Part shown: positions 17,731 to 25,676 of the stretch, one piece after another | How positions within the stretch are numbered: the first letter of the stretch is position 1 | Layout: every line of letters begins with the position of its first letter | Source: Bacteroidia bacterium | GTDB lineage: Bacteria > Bacteroidota > Bacteroidia > J057 | Assembly (NCBI GenBank): GCA_030430575.1 | Contig: JAUIKF010000037.1 | Span: 1-64,000, forward strand | Direction of reading: 5' to 3' | Length of the DNA: 64,000 bases | Position numbers and translations under genes: made by a program | Notes under the pieces: model-generated | Seen by the model: the letters and a program-made list of their open reading frames with translations, nothing else | What the model was told of the DNA's origin: nothing | The model's database searches: none

Positions 17731-18744
17731 ATGAAAGTGAGTACCTCCTTTCGACGATTGATCATCTCCCTCATATTATTGTTCAGCCTTTCCGTCATTG
17801 GGGTGGTTGGATTTTATGCCATTGACGACCACAGTGTGATAGAGGCGGTCTATATGACCATCATCACCATGAGTACAGTGGGGTTTGGAACGGTGAAAGA
17901 CTTGAGTCCTAATGGGATGCTATTTGCGAGTTTTCTCATCATAGGCAGCGTAGGGACATTTCTTTATACGATTACCAACCTCACTACCTTTGTGGTAGAA
18001 GGCGAGATCAGGCATGTTTTCCATCATTTTAAAGTGAATAATAAAGTGGCCAAATTGAAAGACCATATTATCATCTGTGGCTTGGGGCGAAATGGGCGGG
18101 AAACGGCGCTAGAGCTGATTCGCCAACGTCAGCCGTTTGTTGTTGTGGAGATGAATGAGGATGTCATTGAAGAGTTCCTGGAACTCCATGATGGGGTGTT
18201 GTTTGTGCAGGGAGATGCGACACATGAAGATATCCTGGAGAAGGCAAATATTGCCACTGCCAAGGGCTTGATCTCTTCGCTCTCTACCGATGCCGAGAAT
18301 GTCTATGTCACCCTCACGGCACGGGAGATGAATCCCCGCATCAAGATCGTAGCCCGTGCCTCTCATGAAAGCACGATCTCCAAGCTTAAACGTGCAGGAG
18401 CCAATGAAGTCATCGCTCCCAACCTCATCGGTGGCCGCAAAATGGCCAACCTCATCACGCGTCCTGCGCTGATAGAATTTGTCGAAATGGTTTCGGGAGA
18501 GCACAGCACCCACTTTCACTTGGAAGTATTCACGTGTGGGCTGCACGATAAATTAGCAGGCAAAACCATCGCCGAGCTCCAAGTCCGCTCACGTACAGGC
18601 GCGACCATCATCGGCCTCAAAAGTGGCAATCAGTCTATCCAACTCATCCCTCCTCCCAATCAAATCCTCGACGGAGATGATCGCCTCTTCGTCTTGGGAC
18701 ATGATGAGCAATTGGATCGATTTCGGGAGGTGTATTTGGGGTGA
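17731..18744 (+). CDS. K+ channel with RCK (TrkA-N/TrkA-C) domains
   Basis: 337-residue two-transmembrane potassium channel subunit of MthK-like plan. TM1 is at about 9-28, the pore helix and selectivity filter at 41-54 (MTIITMSTVGFGT; TVGFGT in place of the common TVGYGD) and TM2 at about 62-85. The first RCK domain starts at about 112 with IIICGLGRNGRETA, a Rossmann nucleotide-binding loop, and continues through DATHEDIL. A TrkA-C domain follows at about 250-335 (GKTIAELQVRSRTGATIIGL). It would act as an inner-membrane tetramer gated by cytosolic ligands. The last codons and the TGA stop lie in the left arm of an inverted-repeat region (18740-19019). Confidence 0.93.
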   Translation: MKVSTSFRRLIISLILLFSLSVIGVVGFYAIDDHSVIEAVYMTIITMSTVGFGTVKDLSPNGMLFASFLIIGSVGTFLYTITNLTTFVVEGEIRHVFHHFKVNNKVAKLKDHIIICGLGRNGRETALELIRQRQPFVVVEMNEDVIEEFLELHDGVLFVQGDATHEDILEKANIATAKGLISSLSTDAENVYVTLTAREMNPRIKIVARASHESTISKLKRAGANEVIAPNLIGGRKMANLITRPALIEFVEMVSGEHSTHFHLEVFTCGLHDKLAGKTIAELQVRSRTGATIIGLKSGNQSIQLIPPPNQILDGDDRLFVLGHDEQLDRFREVYLG

Positions 18745-19019
18745 GACCGCTCGGGCTTCGAAGACTCAGCCCTCGCTGTCAGATCGTTCGCTGACGCTCA
18801 CTGTCAGACCGCTTCGCTACGAGACAAGAGATTTCATTCACTCTCACGCTCCAACTCACTCTGTCCTCAAAGACTCGCCTCGCTGTCAGATAAGAGACTT
18901 GCCTTTAGTCTGACAGCGAGTCTTCGAGCGGTCTGACAGTGAGTGCCGAAGGCGCGAACGATCTCACCGTTTCCCGTAGGGTCACGATATATCGTGACCC
19001 TACGGGAAACGGTCTCACC
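18740..19019. repeat. 280-bp palindromic region, ends overlap both stop codons
   Basis: It is bounded by a perfect 10-bp inverted repeat, GGTGAGACCG (18740-18749) and CGGTCTCACC (19010-19019). The arms contain the TGA stop codons of the K+ channel and of the convergent hydrolase gene. Inside, GATCGTTCGC, CTCACTGTCAGACCGCT and CTCGCTGTCAGA occur on the left (18768-18820) and as complements on the right (18905-18967). A separate 48-nt perfect palindrome sits at the right end. No gene is seen. Confidence 0.85.
18966..19013. repeat. 48-nt perfect palindrome
   Basis: Every base from 18966 to 19013 pairs with its partner around the 18989/18990 centre, with no mismatch. The left half begins ACCGTTTCCCGTAGGGTC and the centre is GATATATC. 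Its inner 28 nt begin GTAG and end CTAC, as does the palindrome at 9746-9773, suggesting one hairpin family. It can act as a cruciform or, once transcribed, as a 22-24 bp hairpin. Confidence 0.95.
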
Positions 19020-20691
19020 GCAAATAGATCTTCCGCGCTTGGACTTCACCAGATTGCGCCATCTTTAGGATATAAATCCCCGATTGGATATTGCCGGTGG
19101 GCAATAGGATGCGGTTATAGCCTTGATTGGGCGCCCCGTTTTTGGTGAGGATTTCTTGCCCCATCAAGTTGTAGAGTTGGAGCGTGAGGTTGCTAGGGTC
19201 TTCTGTGACGACTTCCAGTTCCAAATCGGTGGTGGTACTGGACATCCCTGCCAAAGTCAAAGGCAAAGCTAATTCATGATTGACCTGTACCACAGGACTA
19301 AAGCTTTCTTCTCCACTGATCCCTACCTGACGAAGTCTATAGTAGTACATACCTGGCGCTGCATCATAGTCGGGCAAGGAATAGGACTGCCTTTCCAATG
19401 ATATGCCCGCGCCTGGTACTTCGTCTATCTCTTCATACATCCATCCGTCAGATGAACGCTGAATGACGAATCCCTCATTGAAACTTTCTGTAGCCGTGCT
19501 CCATCCCAATTCTATGATTTGCCCATTGGAATGCCCTTCAAACCCTAGCCATGCGACAGGCTCCATGTCAGTGAAGGTCTGGTAAGCCGTGTCCTTACAA
19601 CTATTAGCTGCCGTTACAACCAACTGGACATTGCCTTTTTCTTCACTAAAAACATGGACAGGATCAAGTTCTGTAGAAGTATCTCCATCTCCAAAGTCCC
19701 AAAAGGTCTCCTCCGCAGCATTTGAAAAATCACTGAAACGAACGACACGGCCCGTCACATCTGAGGTAAACTGTGCAATAGGCGCAGGCCATATCCCTTC
19801 TGTCTCATACGTATGGCCTGGGGCATCCGTCAGAAAATCGTAAAACTGCTGCCAGGCAGCGCATTCAGCCTTCAGGTAGTATTCACACCAGGGCAAAATT
19901 GCCTGCATGACATGGTCTTGCTGTTGGTGTTTATTGAGGAGGCCAGCTGGCACGAGGCAACTCGCCTTTTCGCGTTTGCGACAGGGAGAATTGTTTAAGG
20001 CGCGCCCAAACTGGCAATGGGTGCCTTTATGGATGTCGAGATATACTTTATAAGCAGATTGAGAAATCGATTCATATAGGGGAATCTGATGTTCTATCGG
20101 CTTTGCGAGGCAGTCTGTATTGGTACCAATAATAAGGCTAGGTACCTGGATATCAGGAGCTACATTGATGGCTTTTTGCGCGCTATCAATAAAGGCGAGG
20201 TTGGCCATGGCTACCAGAGAGGGATGCCCTTGTGCCGCGGCAAATACGCTCGACGCCGCTCCAAAGTCATGTCCCATGACAATCGCTTTATCCCCTATCT
20301 TTCCTTCAAACTCTGTCCCAGGCGTTCTTCCTTGTTCTTGAAGAACATCAATGATATGCAGCATATCCCGACCGAGTTCTGTTTCATTGGGATCTAGATG
20401 CATCTCCGTCGTAGGAAATGCCACGATGTAACCAAAGGGCACCATGATACGCCACATATAGTCATACTCCGTGTAGGACATCTGCATTCCGTGTGCAAAT
20501 ACAATGATAGGAAAAGGGCCTTCTTCTATTTCCCCTAATTGGTCAATAGGATAAAATAGCTGGGCCGTAACGAGACGGGCGTCCCGAGAAGAATCATTTA
20601 CAAAAAGGGATTGGGAACCCACACGAATGTTTTGTCCAAATGTCCCAGATACAAGAAAAAACAAGCAAGAAAAGAATAGAACGTGTCTCAT
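19015..20691 (-). CDS. secreted alpha/beta hydrolase with PKD and T9SS sorting domains
   Basis: 558 residues from the chosen start MRHVLFFSCLFFLVSGTFGQ, which begins a signal peptide. An upstream start at 20808 would add 39 residues that only translate repeat DNA. The alpha/beta hydrolase fold covers about 20-305: the oxyanion strand IIVFAHGMQ, a nucleophile elbow GHDFGA where GxSxG would be expected, and a possible catalytic His in KGTHCQFG. A PKD-like domain follows (WDFGDGDTSTELDPVHVF), then a fibronectin-like segment and a T9SS sorting domain (LYNLMGQEI, SGIYILKM). It is likely a surface-attached or secreted hydrolase; an Asp nucleophile would be unusual for an esterase of this group. The stop codon lies in a palindromic region. 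Confidence 0.85.
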   Translation of the reverse strand: MRHVLFFSCLFFLVSGTFGQNIRVGSQSLFVNDSSRDARLVTAQLFYPIDQLGEIEEGPFPIIVFAHGMQMSYTEYDYMWRIMVPFGYIVAFPTTEMHLDPNETELGRDMLHIIDVLQEQGRTPGTEFEGKIGDKAIVMGHDFGAASSVFAAAQGHPSLVAMANLAFIDSAQKAINVAPDIQVPSLIIGTNTDCLAKPIEHQIPLYESISQSAYKVYLDIHKGTHCQFGRALNNSPCRKREKASCLVPAGLLNKHQQQDHVMQAILPWCEYYLKAECAAWQQFYDFLTDAPGHTYETEGIWPAPIAQFTSDVTGRVVRFSDFSNAAEETFWDFGDGDTSTELDPVHVFSEEKGNVQLVVTAANSCKDTAYQTFTDMEPVAWLGFEGHSNGQIIELGWSTATESFNEGFVIQRSSDGWMYEEIDEVPGAGISLERQSYSLPDYDAAPGMYYYRLRQVGISGEESFSPVVQVNHELALPLTLAGMSSTTTDLELEVVTEDPSNLTLQLYNLMGQEILTKNGAPNQGYNRILLPTGNIQSGIYILKMAQSGEVQARKIYLR

Positions 20692-21290
20692 CAGCAAAAA
20701 TTTAAGGGAGAGAAGAGACGGCTTTTGAAAGTTCAAATCCTGTCCTGAGCGAAGTCGAAGGATCAAACTCAAATACAAATTCAAGTTCAAATAGGAAGTC
20801 CACTTCAAATAACGACCTGAGGGCCAGTTGTATAAAACAAAAAATAACCTACAACTTTACCCCTAAAGCCAAAGTCTCTGATCTCGTTTACGCCGAAAAA
20901 AAATAAAATCTGAAAGATTATCTGGAAATCCTTACACCCAAAAAATCGCACAATAACCTTGCCAGAGGAGGAGGGGAAAGAGAATAAAAATTAAAATGGA
21001 AATAAAAATTAAAATGCTGATTACCAGTATATTAAGGGGTGTTTTTTCCATCAAGTCGATGAAAGTGTATGGAGAATAGTACAGTTTTTGGGAAATAATT
21101 TTTTCAAGAAAGGTTAATGATGAAGCAGGCAAATAGCTTTTAGGTACTATTTGACTGGAAATCCTAACATGAAAATTGCCGCCCATTTTTCTTTAATCTG
21201 TGCAAATCCGTGTAATCCGTGGCTTATTCTTCTTTCAACCTGAAAGCTCTCGATTGATACAAACCCTATTCCCCAGAACCTAAACCTAAG
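20692..21290. other. gene-free stretch with low-complexity and interspersed repeats
   Basis: Part of an 846-bp gap between two minus-strand genes. It holds: TTCAAATC and CAAACTCAAAT-type low-complexity text with an ATCCT...AGGAT hairpin containing CCTGAGCGAAGTCGAAGG (20724-20795); a 16-nt direct repeat AATAAAAATTAAAATG at 20983 and 21001; and the interspersed motif ATCCGTGTAATCCGTGGC near 21206-21223, shared with 27602 and 49985. An 84-codon reading frame at 20932-21186 is low-complexity and I do not accept it. Confidence 0.7.
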
Positions 21291-21510
21291 CTGTTCAATC
21301 TATAAGGAATGAAGCGTGTCGCTTTTTAATAGGGGCTGGATCACGCGCAGGACAGACCCACTGTCTGGAAATCCAGCCTAGCGCATCTTTTATGCGCCAT
21401 ATAACGCACTTACAGCGCGCTGTCGTGGATTTCGGCCTGTGCGATTGCTTGTGGGTAATCCGCGACTAGATCGTAAAACGGCTACGCCAAATCTCAAACT
21501 GATTGAACAG
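21291..21510. repeat. structured intergenic element, copy A (with 10-bp terminal inverted repeats)
   Basis: CTGTTCAATC at 21291-21300 and its exact complement GATTGAACAG at 21501-21510 bound 220 bp. The core (21332-21464) read on the minus strand has CGCGGATTAC, GAAATCC, CAGCGCGC, GCTGGATTTC and GCGCGTGATCC in the same order as the copies at 28911-29054 and 51095-51235. No ORF is present. It lies downstream of the acyl-CoA dehydrogenase gene. Either a structured RNA or a non-autonomous mobile repeat would fit. Confidence 0.8.
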
Positions 21511-21512
21511 CC

Positions 21513-21540
21513 TAACCCTAAACCCTAAACCCTAAACCTA
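21513..21540. repeat. CCCTAAA heptamer array overlapping a stop codon
   Basis: Consecutive units of about 7 nt (AACCCTA, AACCCTA, AACCCTA, AACCTA) run to the end of the acyl-CoA dehydrogenase gene. The CTA of the last unit is its TAG stop on the minus strand. A similar CCTAAACCTAAG text occurs just left of copy A at 21278-21290. The resemblance to plant telomere repeats is presumably accidental. Confidence 0.8.
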
Positions 21541-23400
21541 AAACGGGTATTCCCCTTTTTCAATCACATAATCTGCCACAGCACGGCGAAGCTTCATGGG
21601 ATTCATAGCTGATCCAGGGAGCAAACGATTGACCACTACAAGCAGCAGCCGACGCTGAAAGCCAGTAGCGAAGCTATTGATCGCATCTTTGGCAGCCTTG
21701 TGGGTCGTGTCACGGGCCTCATAAAGCGATAGTTCCATCATTTGTTGCTTGATTTGGCGCATTTTGGGGTCATTGTTTGGGGATAAATGTAGCTTGTGGA
21801 GTTTCAGCCACACTGATTCGGCCACATAAGTTTCTGCCAGAATATCGGCCAAATTAAGCACGATCTCCTGGGCCTCAACCAGCTCCTTTCGCAGCTTTTT
21901 TCCTGCCACACCCGAAATCAATAAAAAGCAGTATTTCATCCCCTGGACCAGCCGCTCGGCGTGGTCCATCGGCGCAGCAGACTTAAAAGGCAGGAAGCTT
22001 TTGAGTAAAAAGCCGGGAATGGCTTTCCCTGCCTTCACCAAGTCAATCTCTTTGGTTTTCAGGGTGCGCTTGCTGAGTTCGGCCACGCTGAGCATGCGGT
22101 TCACCTCATTGGTGCCTTCGTAGATGCGCGTGATGCGCGCATCGCGATACCCCATCTCCATGCCCGTCTCCGCAGCGTAGCCCATTCCCCCATGGATTTG
22201 CATAGCTTCATCGGTAGCGTAACAGGCGAGTTCGGCGCCTTTGGTTTTGAGGATCGCGCACTCTATCGCGAATTCTCGCACTGCGCTCAGCTTCGCTTCG
22301 CCTGCCTCCATGCCCGAAGCCAAGAAGGCTTGGGTCTTTTCATCTACCATATGCCCCGTCCTGTACAGCGCCGCATCCAAGGCAAAGGCCTGTGTGGTGA
22401 TATCCCCAATCTTATGGCGTATCGCCCCAAAAGTGGCAATGGCCTGCCCAAATTGCTTGCGCTCTTTCGCAAACTGAACACTGCGCGTGACACTCATTTT
22501 TGCCCCTCCTACTCCACCAGCTCCCAACTTGATGCGACCCGTATTGAGGATATTGAGGGCAATTTTGAAGCCTGCCTGCCGCCCTGAAAGCAAATTCTCC
22601 ACAGGTACAGGACAATCATCAAAAAATAGCTGCACCGTCGACGAGGCCTTGATTCCCATCTTTTTTTCCTCTTTCCCTATTGTAATGCCTCCAAATGCTT
22701 TTTCAACAATAAAAGCCGAAAGGTCCTCGTCATCATCGATTTTGGCAAACACAATGAACACATCGGCCATGCCCCCATTGGTGATCCAAATCTTCTGGCC
22801 ATTTAGCAGATAGTGAGAACCATCGGCTGAAAGGTTTGCCCGCGTCTTGCCCGCATTGGCGTCGGAGCCTGCTGAAGGCTCTGTAAGGGCGTAGGCCGCG
22901 ATGAGCTCGCCTGAAGCGATACCAGGCAGGTATTTTTGTTTTTGGGCTTCGGTCCCATAAAATACAATCGGCAAGGAGCCGATAGATGTCTGGGCGCCGA
23001 TGGTCGTTGCGAAAGAAAAGCCACCAGCAATCGCCTCAGAGAACAATACGCCCGTATTGAAATCAAGGCCCATCCCCCCATATTCCTCTGGAATGCTGAC
23101 GCTACAAAGTCCCAGTTCGGCTGCTTTTTGGAACACAGCCATCACTTCCTCCCTGTCTTCAGGGCGACTGATCTCCAGTTCTCGTCCCCGTTTAAAAAAC
23201 GGCTTTTGAACCTCCCGTTCGCAAAAATCCATCACCAATTCGGCAATCATTTGCTGTTCCTCGGTCCATTCCTCTGAAATAAAGAGGTCTTTTGGATCCA
23301 TGAAGTCGGTGAGGAAAAAGCCTCCTGTGAGGTGGGGGGCTTCTTGCTGTTGTACTGCTTTGGCAGTCGATTTAGGTGGAATTGCAGTGGAAGTATTCAT
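21538..23400 (-). CDS. acyl-CoA dehydrogenase (VLCAD-like)
   Basis: 620-residue FAD enzyme that makes the first double bond in acyl-CoA beta-oxidation. The N-terminal (60-150), middle and C-terminal dehydrogenase domains are intact: YALTEPSAGSDA and WITNGG mark the FAD/substrate region, RKQFGQAIATFGAIRHKIGD the C-terminal helix bundle and IHGGMGY the FAD ring contact. The catalytic Glu sits in RIYEGTNEVNR near 455. A C-terminal extension of about 150 residues resembles that of very-long-chain enzymes and some Bacteroidota homologues. The gene is divergent from the FMO-TetR-acyl-CoA dehydrogenase operon, with a palindromic repeat between, so both may belong to one fatty-acid-like degradation block. 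Confidence 0.93.
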   Translation of the reverse strand: MNTSTAIPPKSTAKAVQQQEAPHLTGGFFLTDFMDPKDLFISEEWTEEQQMIAELVMDFCEREVQKPFFKRGRELEISRPEDREEVMAVFQKAAELGLCSVSIPEEYGGMGLDFNTGVLFSEAIAGGFSFATTIGAQTSIGSLPIVFYGTEAQKQKYLPGIASGELIAAYALTEPSAGSDANAGKTRANLSADGSHYLLNGQKIWITNGGMADVFIVFAKIDDDEDLSAFIVEKAFGGITIGKEEKKMGIKASSTVQLFFDDCPVPVENLLSGRQAGFKIALNILNTGRIKLGAGGVGGAKMSVTRSVQFAKERKQFGQAIATFGAIRHKIGDITTQAFALDAALYRTGHMVDEKTQAFLASGMEAGEAKLSAVREFAIECAILKTKGAELACYATDEAMQIHGGMGYAAETGMEMGYRDARITRIYEGTNEVNRMLSVAELSKRTLKTKEIDLVKAGKAIPGFLLKSFLPFKSAAPMDHAERLVQGMKYCFLLISGVAGKKLRKELVEAQEIVLNLADILAETYVAESVWLKLHKLHLSPNNDPKMRQIKQQMMELSLYEARDTTHKAAKDAINSFATGFQRRLLLVVVNRLLPGSAMNPMKLRRAVADYVIEKGEYPF

Positions 23401-23434
23401 AAGGAAAAAGGAGTATTCTTGTTATCTAGTGATG

Positions 23435-23620
23435 GTGTGTAAAAAGTTATTGCCATAACAGCAAAGCTGTCATTTCGACCAACGGGAGAAATCTAACCAT
23501 GTGGTTTAGTATACTCGTCGAAGCATATGGTAGCCAGCTCGTATAGCCAAAACAAAAGGGGATGTTGGATTTCTCCTCCCTACGCAAAGCCTTCGGTCGT
23601 CGAAATGACAACTGTGTTGT
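23435..23620. repeat. GTCATTTCGACC palindrome, second copy
   Basis: It lies in the 310-bp gap between divergent genes. The left flank GTGTGTAAAAAGTT (23435) and the core, from GTCATTTCGACC (23469) to GGTCGTCGAAATGAC (23595-23609), match 14301-14457, including AACGGGAGAAATCTAAC. The loop sequence between the arms differs in the two copies. Because this copy sits between divergent promoters rather than convergent stops, termination cannot be its only role. Confidence 0.85.
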
Positions 23621-23681
23621 AAGGAAAGGATTAGAAATCCTTTCATCTCAATTCTAGGTCCAAAAAACTAATTTTTTGGCT

Positions 23682-23705
23682 AAATTAGTATTTAAATACT
23701 AATTT
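23682..23705. promoter_or_regulatory. 24-bp perfect palindrome, likely TetR operator
   Basis: AAATTAGTATTT followed directly by its exact complement AAATACTAATTT, ending 5 bp before the first ATG of the FMO gene. It overlaps the region where a TTG box (23675-23678) and a -7-like TACTAATTTG would place the promoter. The operon it precedes encodes a TetR regulator, so autoregulation through this site is the natural inference. Confidence 0.75.
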
Positions 23706-23710
23706 GCACA

Positions 23711-24997
23711 ATGATGAGCAAATCACCACGCGTAGCGGTAGTAGGAGCAGGCTGTTCGGGCCTTACCTCCATCAAAAACCTGGTTCAAGCTGGGGTACAG
23801 GAGGTTGTGTGTTTTGAGCAAAATGATCAGGTAGGCGGAAACTGGGCCTTCACAGGAAGTGTCGGACATTCTAGTGTGTGTGAGACTACACACATCATCA
23901 GTTCCAAGCGGATGTCTGAATTTGAAGACTTTCCGATGCCAGCAGATTATCCTGATTACCCCTCCCACGCGCAGGTATTGGCCTATTTCCAATCTTATGC
24001 CGATCATTTTAACCTGAAGAAGCACATTCGTTTTAACACCAAAATCGCCCACATCACCAAGCTCGATACCGAAGGCAAAGAAGCCTGGGATATCGAACTG
24101 GAAAATGGTGAACATGAAGTATTTGATTATGTGATGTTGGCTAATGGGCACCATTCTGTCCCTCGTATGCCTGAGTTTGAAGGTTCGTTTTCGGGTGAAT
24201 TTCTCCATTCACATAGCTATAAAAGCAGTCAGCCCTTTGCGGGAAAGCGGGTGTTGGTGGTAGGCGCTGGCAATTCAGGTTGCGACTGCGCCGTCGAAAT
24301 CAGTCGCGTTGCGAGCCATGTAGGCATCAGTATGCGCAGTCCACAATACATCTTTCCAAAATTCTTTTCGGGCGTGCCTACAGACGTATTTGCGAAGCAA
24401 ACGGCGTGGATGCCGCAATTTTTGAGGGAGCCTTTGCAGCGCCTCAGTTTGCGGTTCATTCAGGGTAAATATTCAGATTATGGCCTCGAAGCGCCTAATT
24501 ATTCTTTAACAAAATCACATCCTACCGTCAACTCTGAGCTGCTCTATCGGATACGCCATGGGAAAGTGCATCCAAGAAAAGGAATAAAATGGCTAGCAGG
24601 CGATAAGGTCCATTTTACAGACGGGACAGTGGAAACCTATGATGTCATCCTAGCTGCTACAGGGTATAAGATCACTTTCCCCTTTTTCGACAAAAGCTTT
24701 GTCGACTATGAGGAGGCCGATGAAATTCCGCTATGGCTCAGGGTCTTTCATCCTGAACATCGCTCTCTTTTCTTCATTGGTCTGGTACAGCCTCAAGGCT
24801 GTATATGGCCTTTATCAGATGCGCAAGCCAAGCTCACAGCGAACCTGATCATGGGCCGTTGGCAACTGCCAGAGAACTTGGAAGCCCTTGCCCAAAAGGA
24901 TGCCGAAAGTATCAGCAAGAACTTTGTCGAAGGGAAGCGTCATTCGGTTGAAGTGCATTTTGCCCCCTATTTGAAATCACTTAAACGCCAATTATGA
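23711..24997 (+). CDS. FMO-like flavin monooxygenase
   Basis: 428-residue flavin-dependent monooxygenase of the FMO/YUCCA/Baeyer-Villiger superfamily. The FAD motif is at the N-terminus (VVGAGCSGLTSIKNL, GxGxxG type). The FMO-type signature FxGxxxHxxxF is present as FSGEFLHSHSY near 160-170, and the NADPH motif as VVGAGNSGCDCAVEI near 182-196. LAATGYKITFPF matches the conserved ATGY. It would insert one oxygen atom into a nitrogen, sulfur or carbonyl substrate using NADPH. The gene opens an operon with TetR (stop and start overlap as ATGA) and an acyl-CoA dehydrogenase, suggesting a hydrophobic or acyl-type substrate. Two ATG codons stand in tandem at the start. Confidence 0.93.
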   Translation: MMSKSPRVAVVGAGCSGLTSIKNLVQAGVQEVVCFEQNDQVGGNWAFTGSVGHSSVCETTHIISSKRMSEFEDFPMPADYPDYPSHAQVLAYFQSYADHFNLKKHIRFNTKIAHITKLDTEGKEAWDIELENGEHEVFDYVMLANGHHSVPRMPEFEGSFSGEFLHSHSYKSSQPFAGKRVLVVGAGNSGCDCAVEISRVASHVGISMRSPQYIFPKFFSGVPTDVFAKQTAWMPQFLREPLQRLSLRFIQGKYSDYGLEAPNYSLTKSHPTVNSELLYRIRHGKVHPRKGIKWLAGDKVHFTDGTVETYDVILAATGYKITFPFFDKSFVDYEEADEIPLWLRVFHPEHRSLFFIGLVQPQGCIWPLSDAQAKLTANLIMGRWQLPENLEALAQKDAESISKNFVEGKRHSVEVHFAPYLKSLKRQL

Positions 24998-25641
24998 CCA
25001 CTAAACAGAAGATCATACAAGCAGCGATAGAACTGTTCAATCAGCAGGGCGTGATCAAAGCAAAAATTCAAGACATTGCCAAAGCTGCGGGAATCAGCCC
25101 AGGCAATTTGACCTATCATTATACCACCAAAAAGGAGCTGATCCAGTCGGTCTATCGCTATATGATGAAGACACTGGAGGAAGTGGCCTATGGCAATCGG
25201 ATATTTGTACAGGGGATAGAGGGCATGGACGTAGCGCGGGATTACCTCGCCCATCAGCTTAAATTTCGCTTTTTTTATTTAGATACATTGGAAATCCTTC
25301 GCGAATGCCCTGAAATTAAAGAAGCCCATCAAATGCAAGTAGAATCAGAGATTGGCATCATCAAGAACCTCATCTATTTTGCCCTAGGCAAAGGGTATCT
25401 GATACAGGAACCCATCGAAGGTCACTATGAAGCGCTCGCCCAAAACACCTGGATGGTGCTTTACTTCTGGCTCACGCAACAAGCCGTTCGCGGCAAAACC
25501 GAATTTGCCGTCGAAGCAGGTATCCAAGCCCAGGCCACTCTATTTTGGCCATACTTAACAGAAAAAGGAATCACTTATTACCAAACAAAGTTTGAACGTC
25601 TGAAGTCTGAAAGTCTGAACACAGAAGAAGCTTTAGCTTAA
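24994..25641 (+). CDS. TetR-family transcriptional regulator
   Basis: 215-residue regulator with an N-terminal TetR helix-turn-helix (TKQKIIQAAIELFNQQGV, IQDIAKAAGISPGNLTYHYTTKKEL; about 1-50) and a helical ligand-binding domain. Its ATG overlaps the FMO stop codon, and the acyl-CoA dehydrogenase follows 35 bp later, so it most likely represses this operon via the palindrome at 23682-23705. The ligand would be a pathway intermediate such as an acyl-CoA (inference). The last 15 residues (ERLKSESLNTEEALA) are encoded by repeat-like GTCTGAA text, so the C-terminus appears to have been replaced by repeat DNA. Confidence 0.93.
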   Translation: MTTKQKIIQAAIELFNQQGVIKAKIQDIAKAAGISPGNLTYHYTTKKELIQSVYRYMMKTLEEVAYGNRIFVQGIEGMDVARDYLAHQLKFRFFYLDTLEILRECPEIKEAHQMQVESEIGIIKNLIYFALGKGYLIQEPIEGHYEALAQNTWMVLYFWLTQQAVRGKTEFAVEAGIQAQATLFWPYLTEKGITYYQTKFERLKSESLNTEEALA

Positions 25642-25668
25642 CCCTCAGACATTCAGACGTTCAGACAT
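25594..25668. repeat. GTCTGAA inverted repeat spanning a gene end
   Basis: The left arm (25594-25619: GAACGTCTGAAGTCTGAAAG and on) lies inside the TetR coding sequence; the right arm (25644-25668: CTCAGACATTCAGACGTTC and on) lies after the stop. The arms complement each other apart from small gaps. Confidence 0.8.
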
Positions 25669-25676
25669 CTTTACTT

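Noticed and set aside
20692-20808. N-terminal extension of the secreted hydrolase
   Set aside because: The 39 extra residues (LNLNLYLSLILRLRSGQ and on) only translate the low-complexity repeat; the signal peptide starts at 20691.
20932-21186. 84-codon frame on the minus strand
   Set aside because: Low-complexity, AT-rich and repeat-derived; no domain or homologue-like pattern and it overlaps the AATAAAAATTAAAATG direct repeat.
21513-21540. Telomere repeat
   Set aside because: CCCTAAA units number only about four, sit inside a bacterial operon end and belong to the general class of short-unit repeats here.
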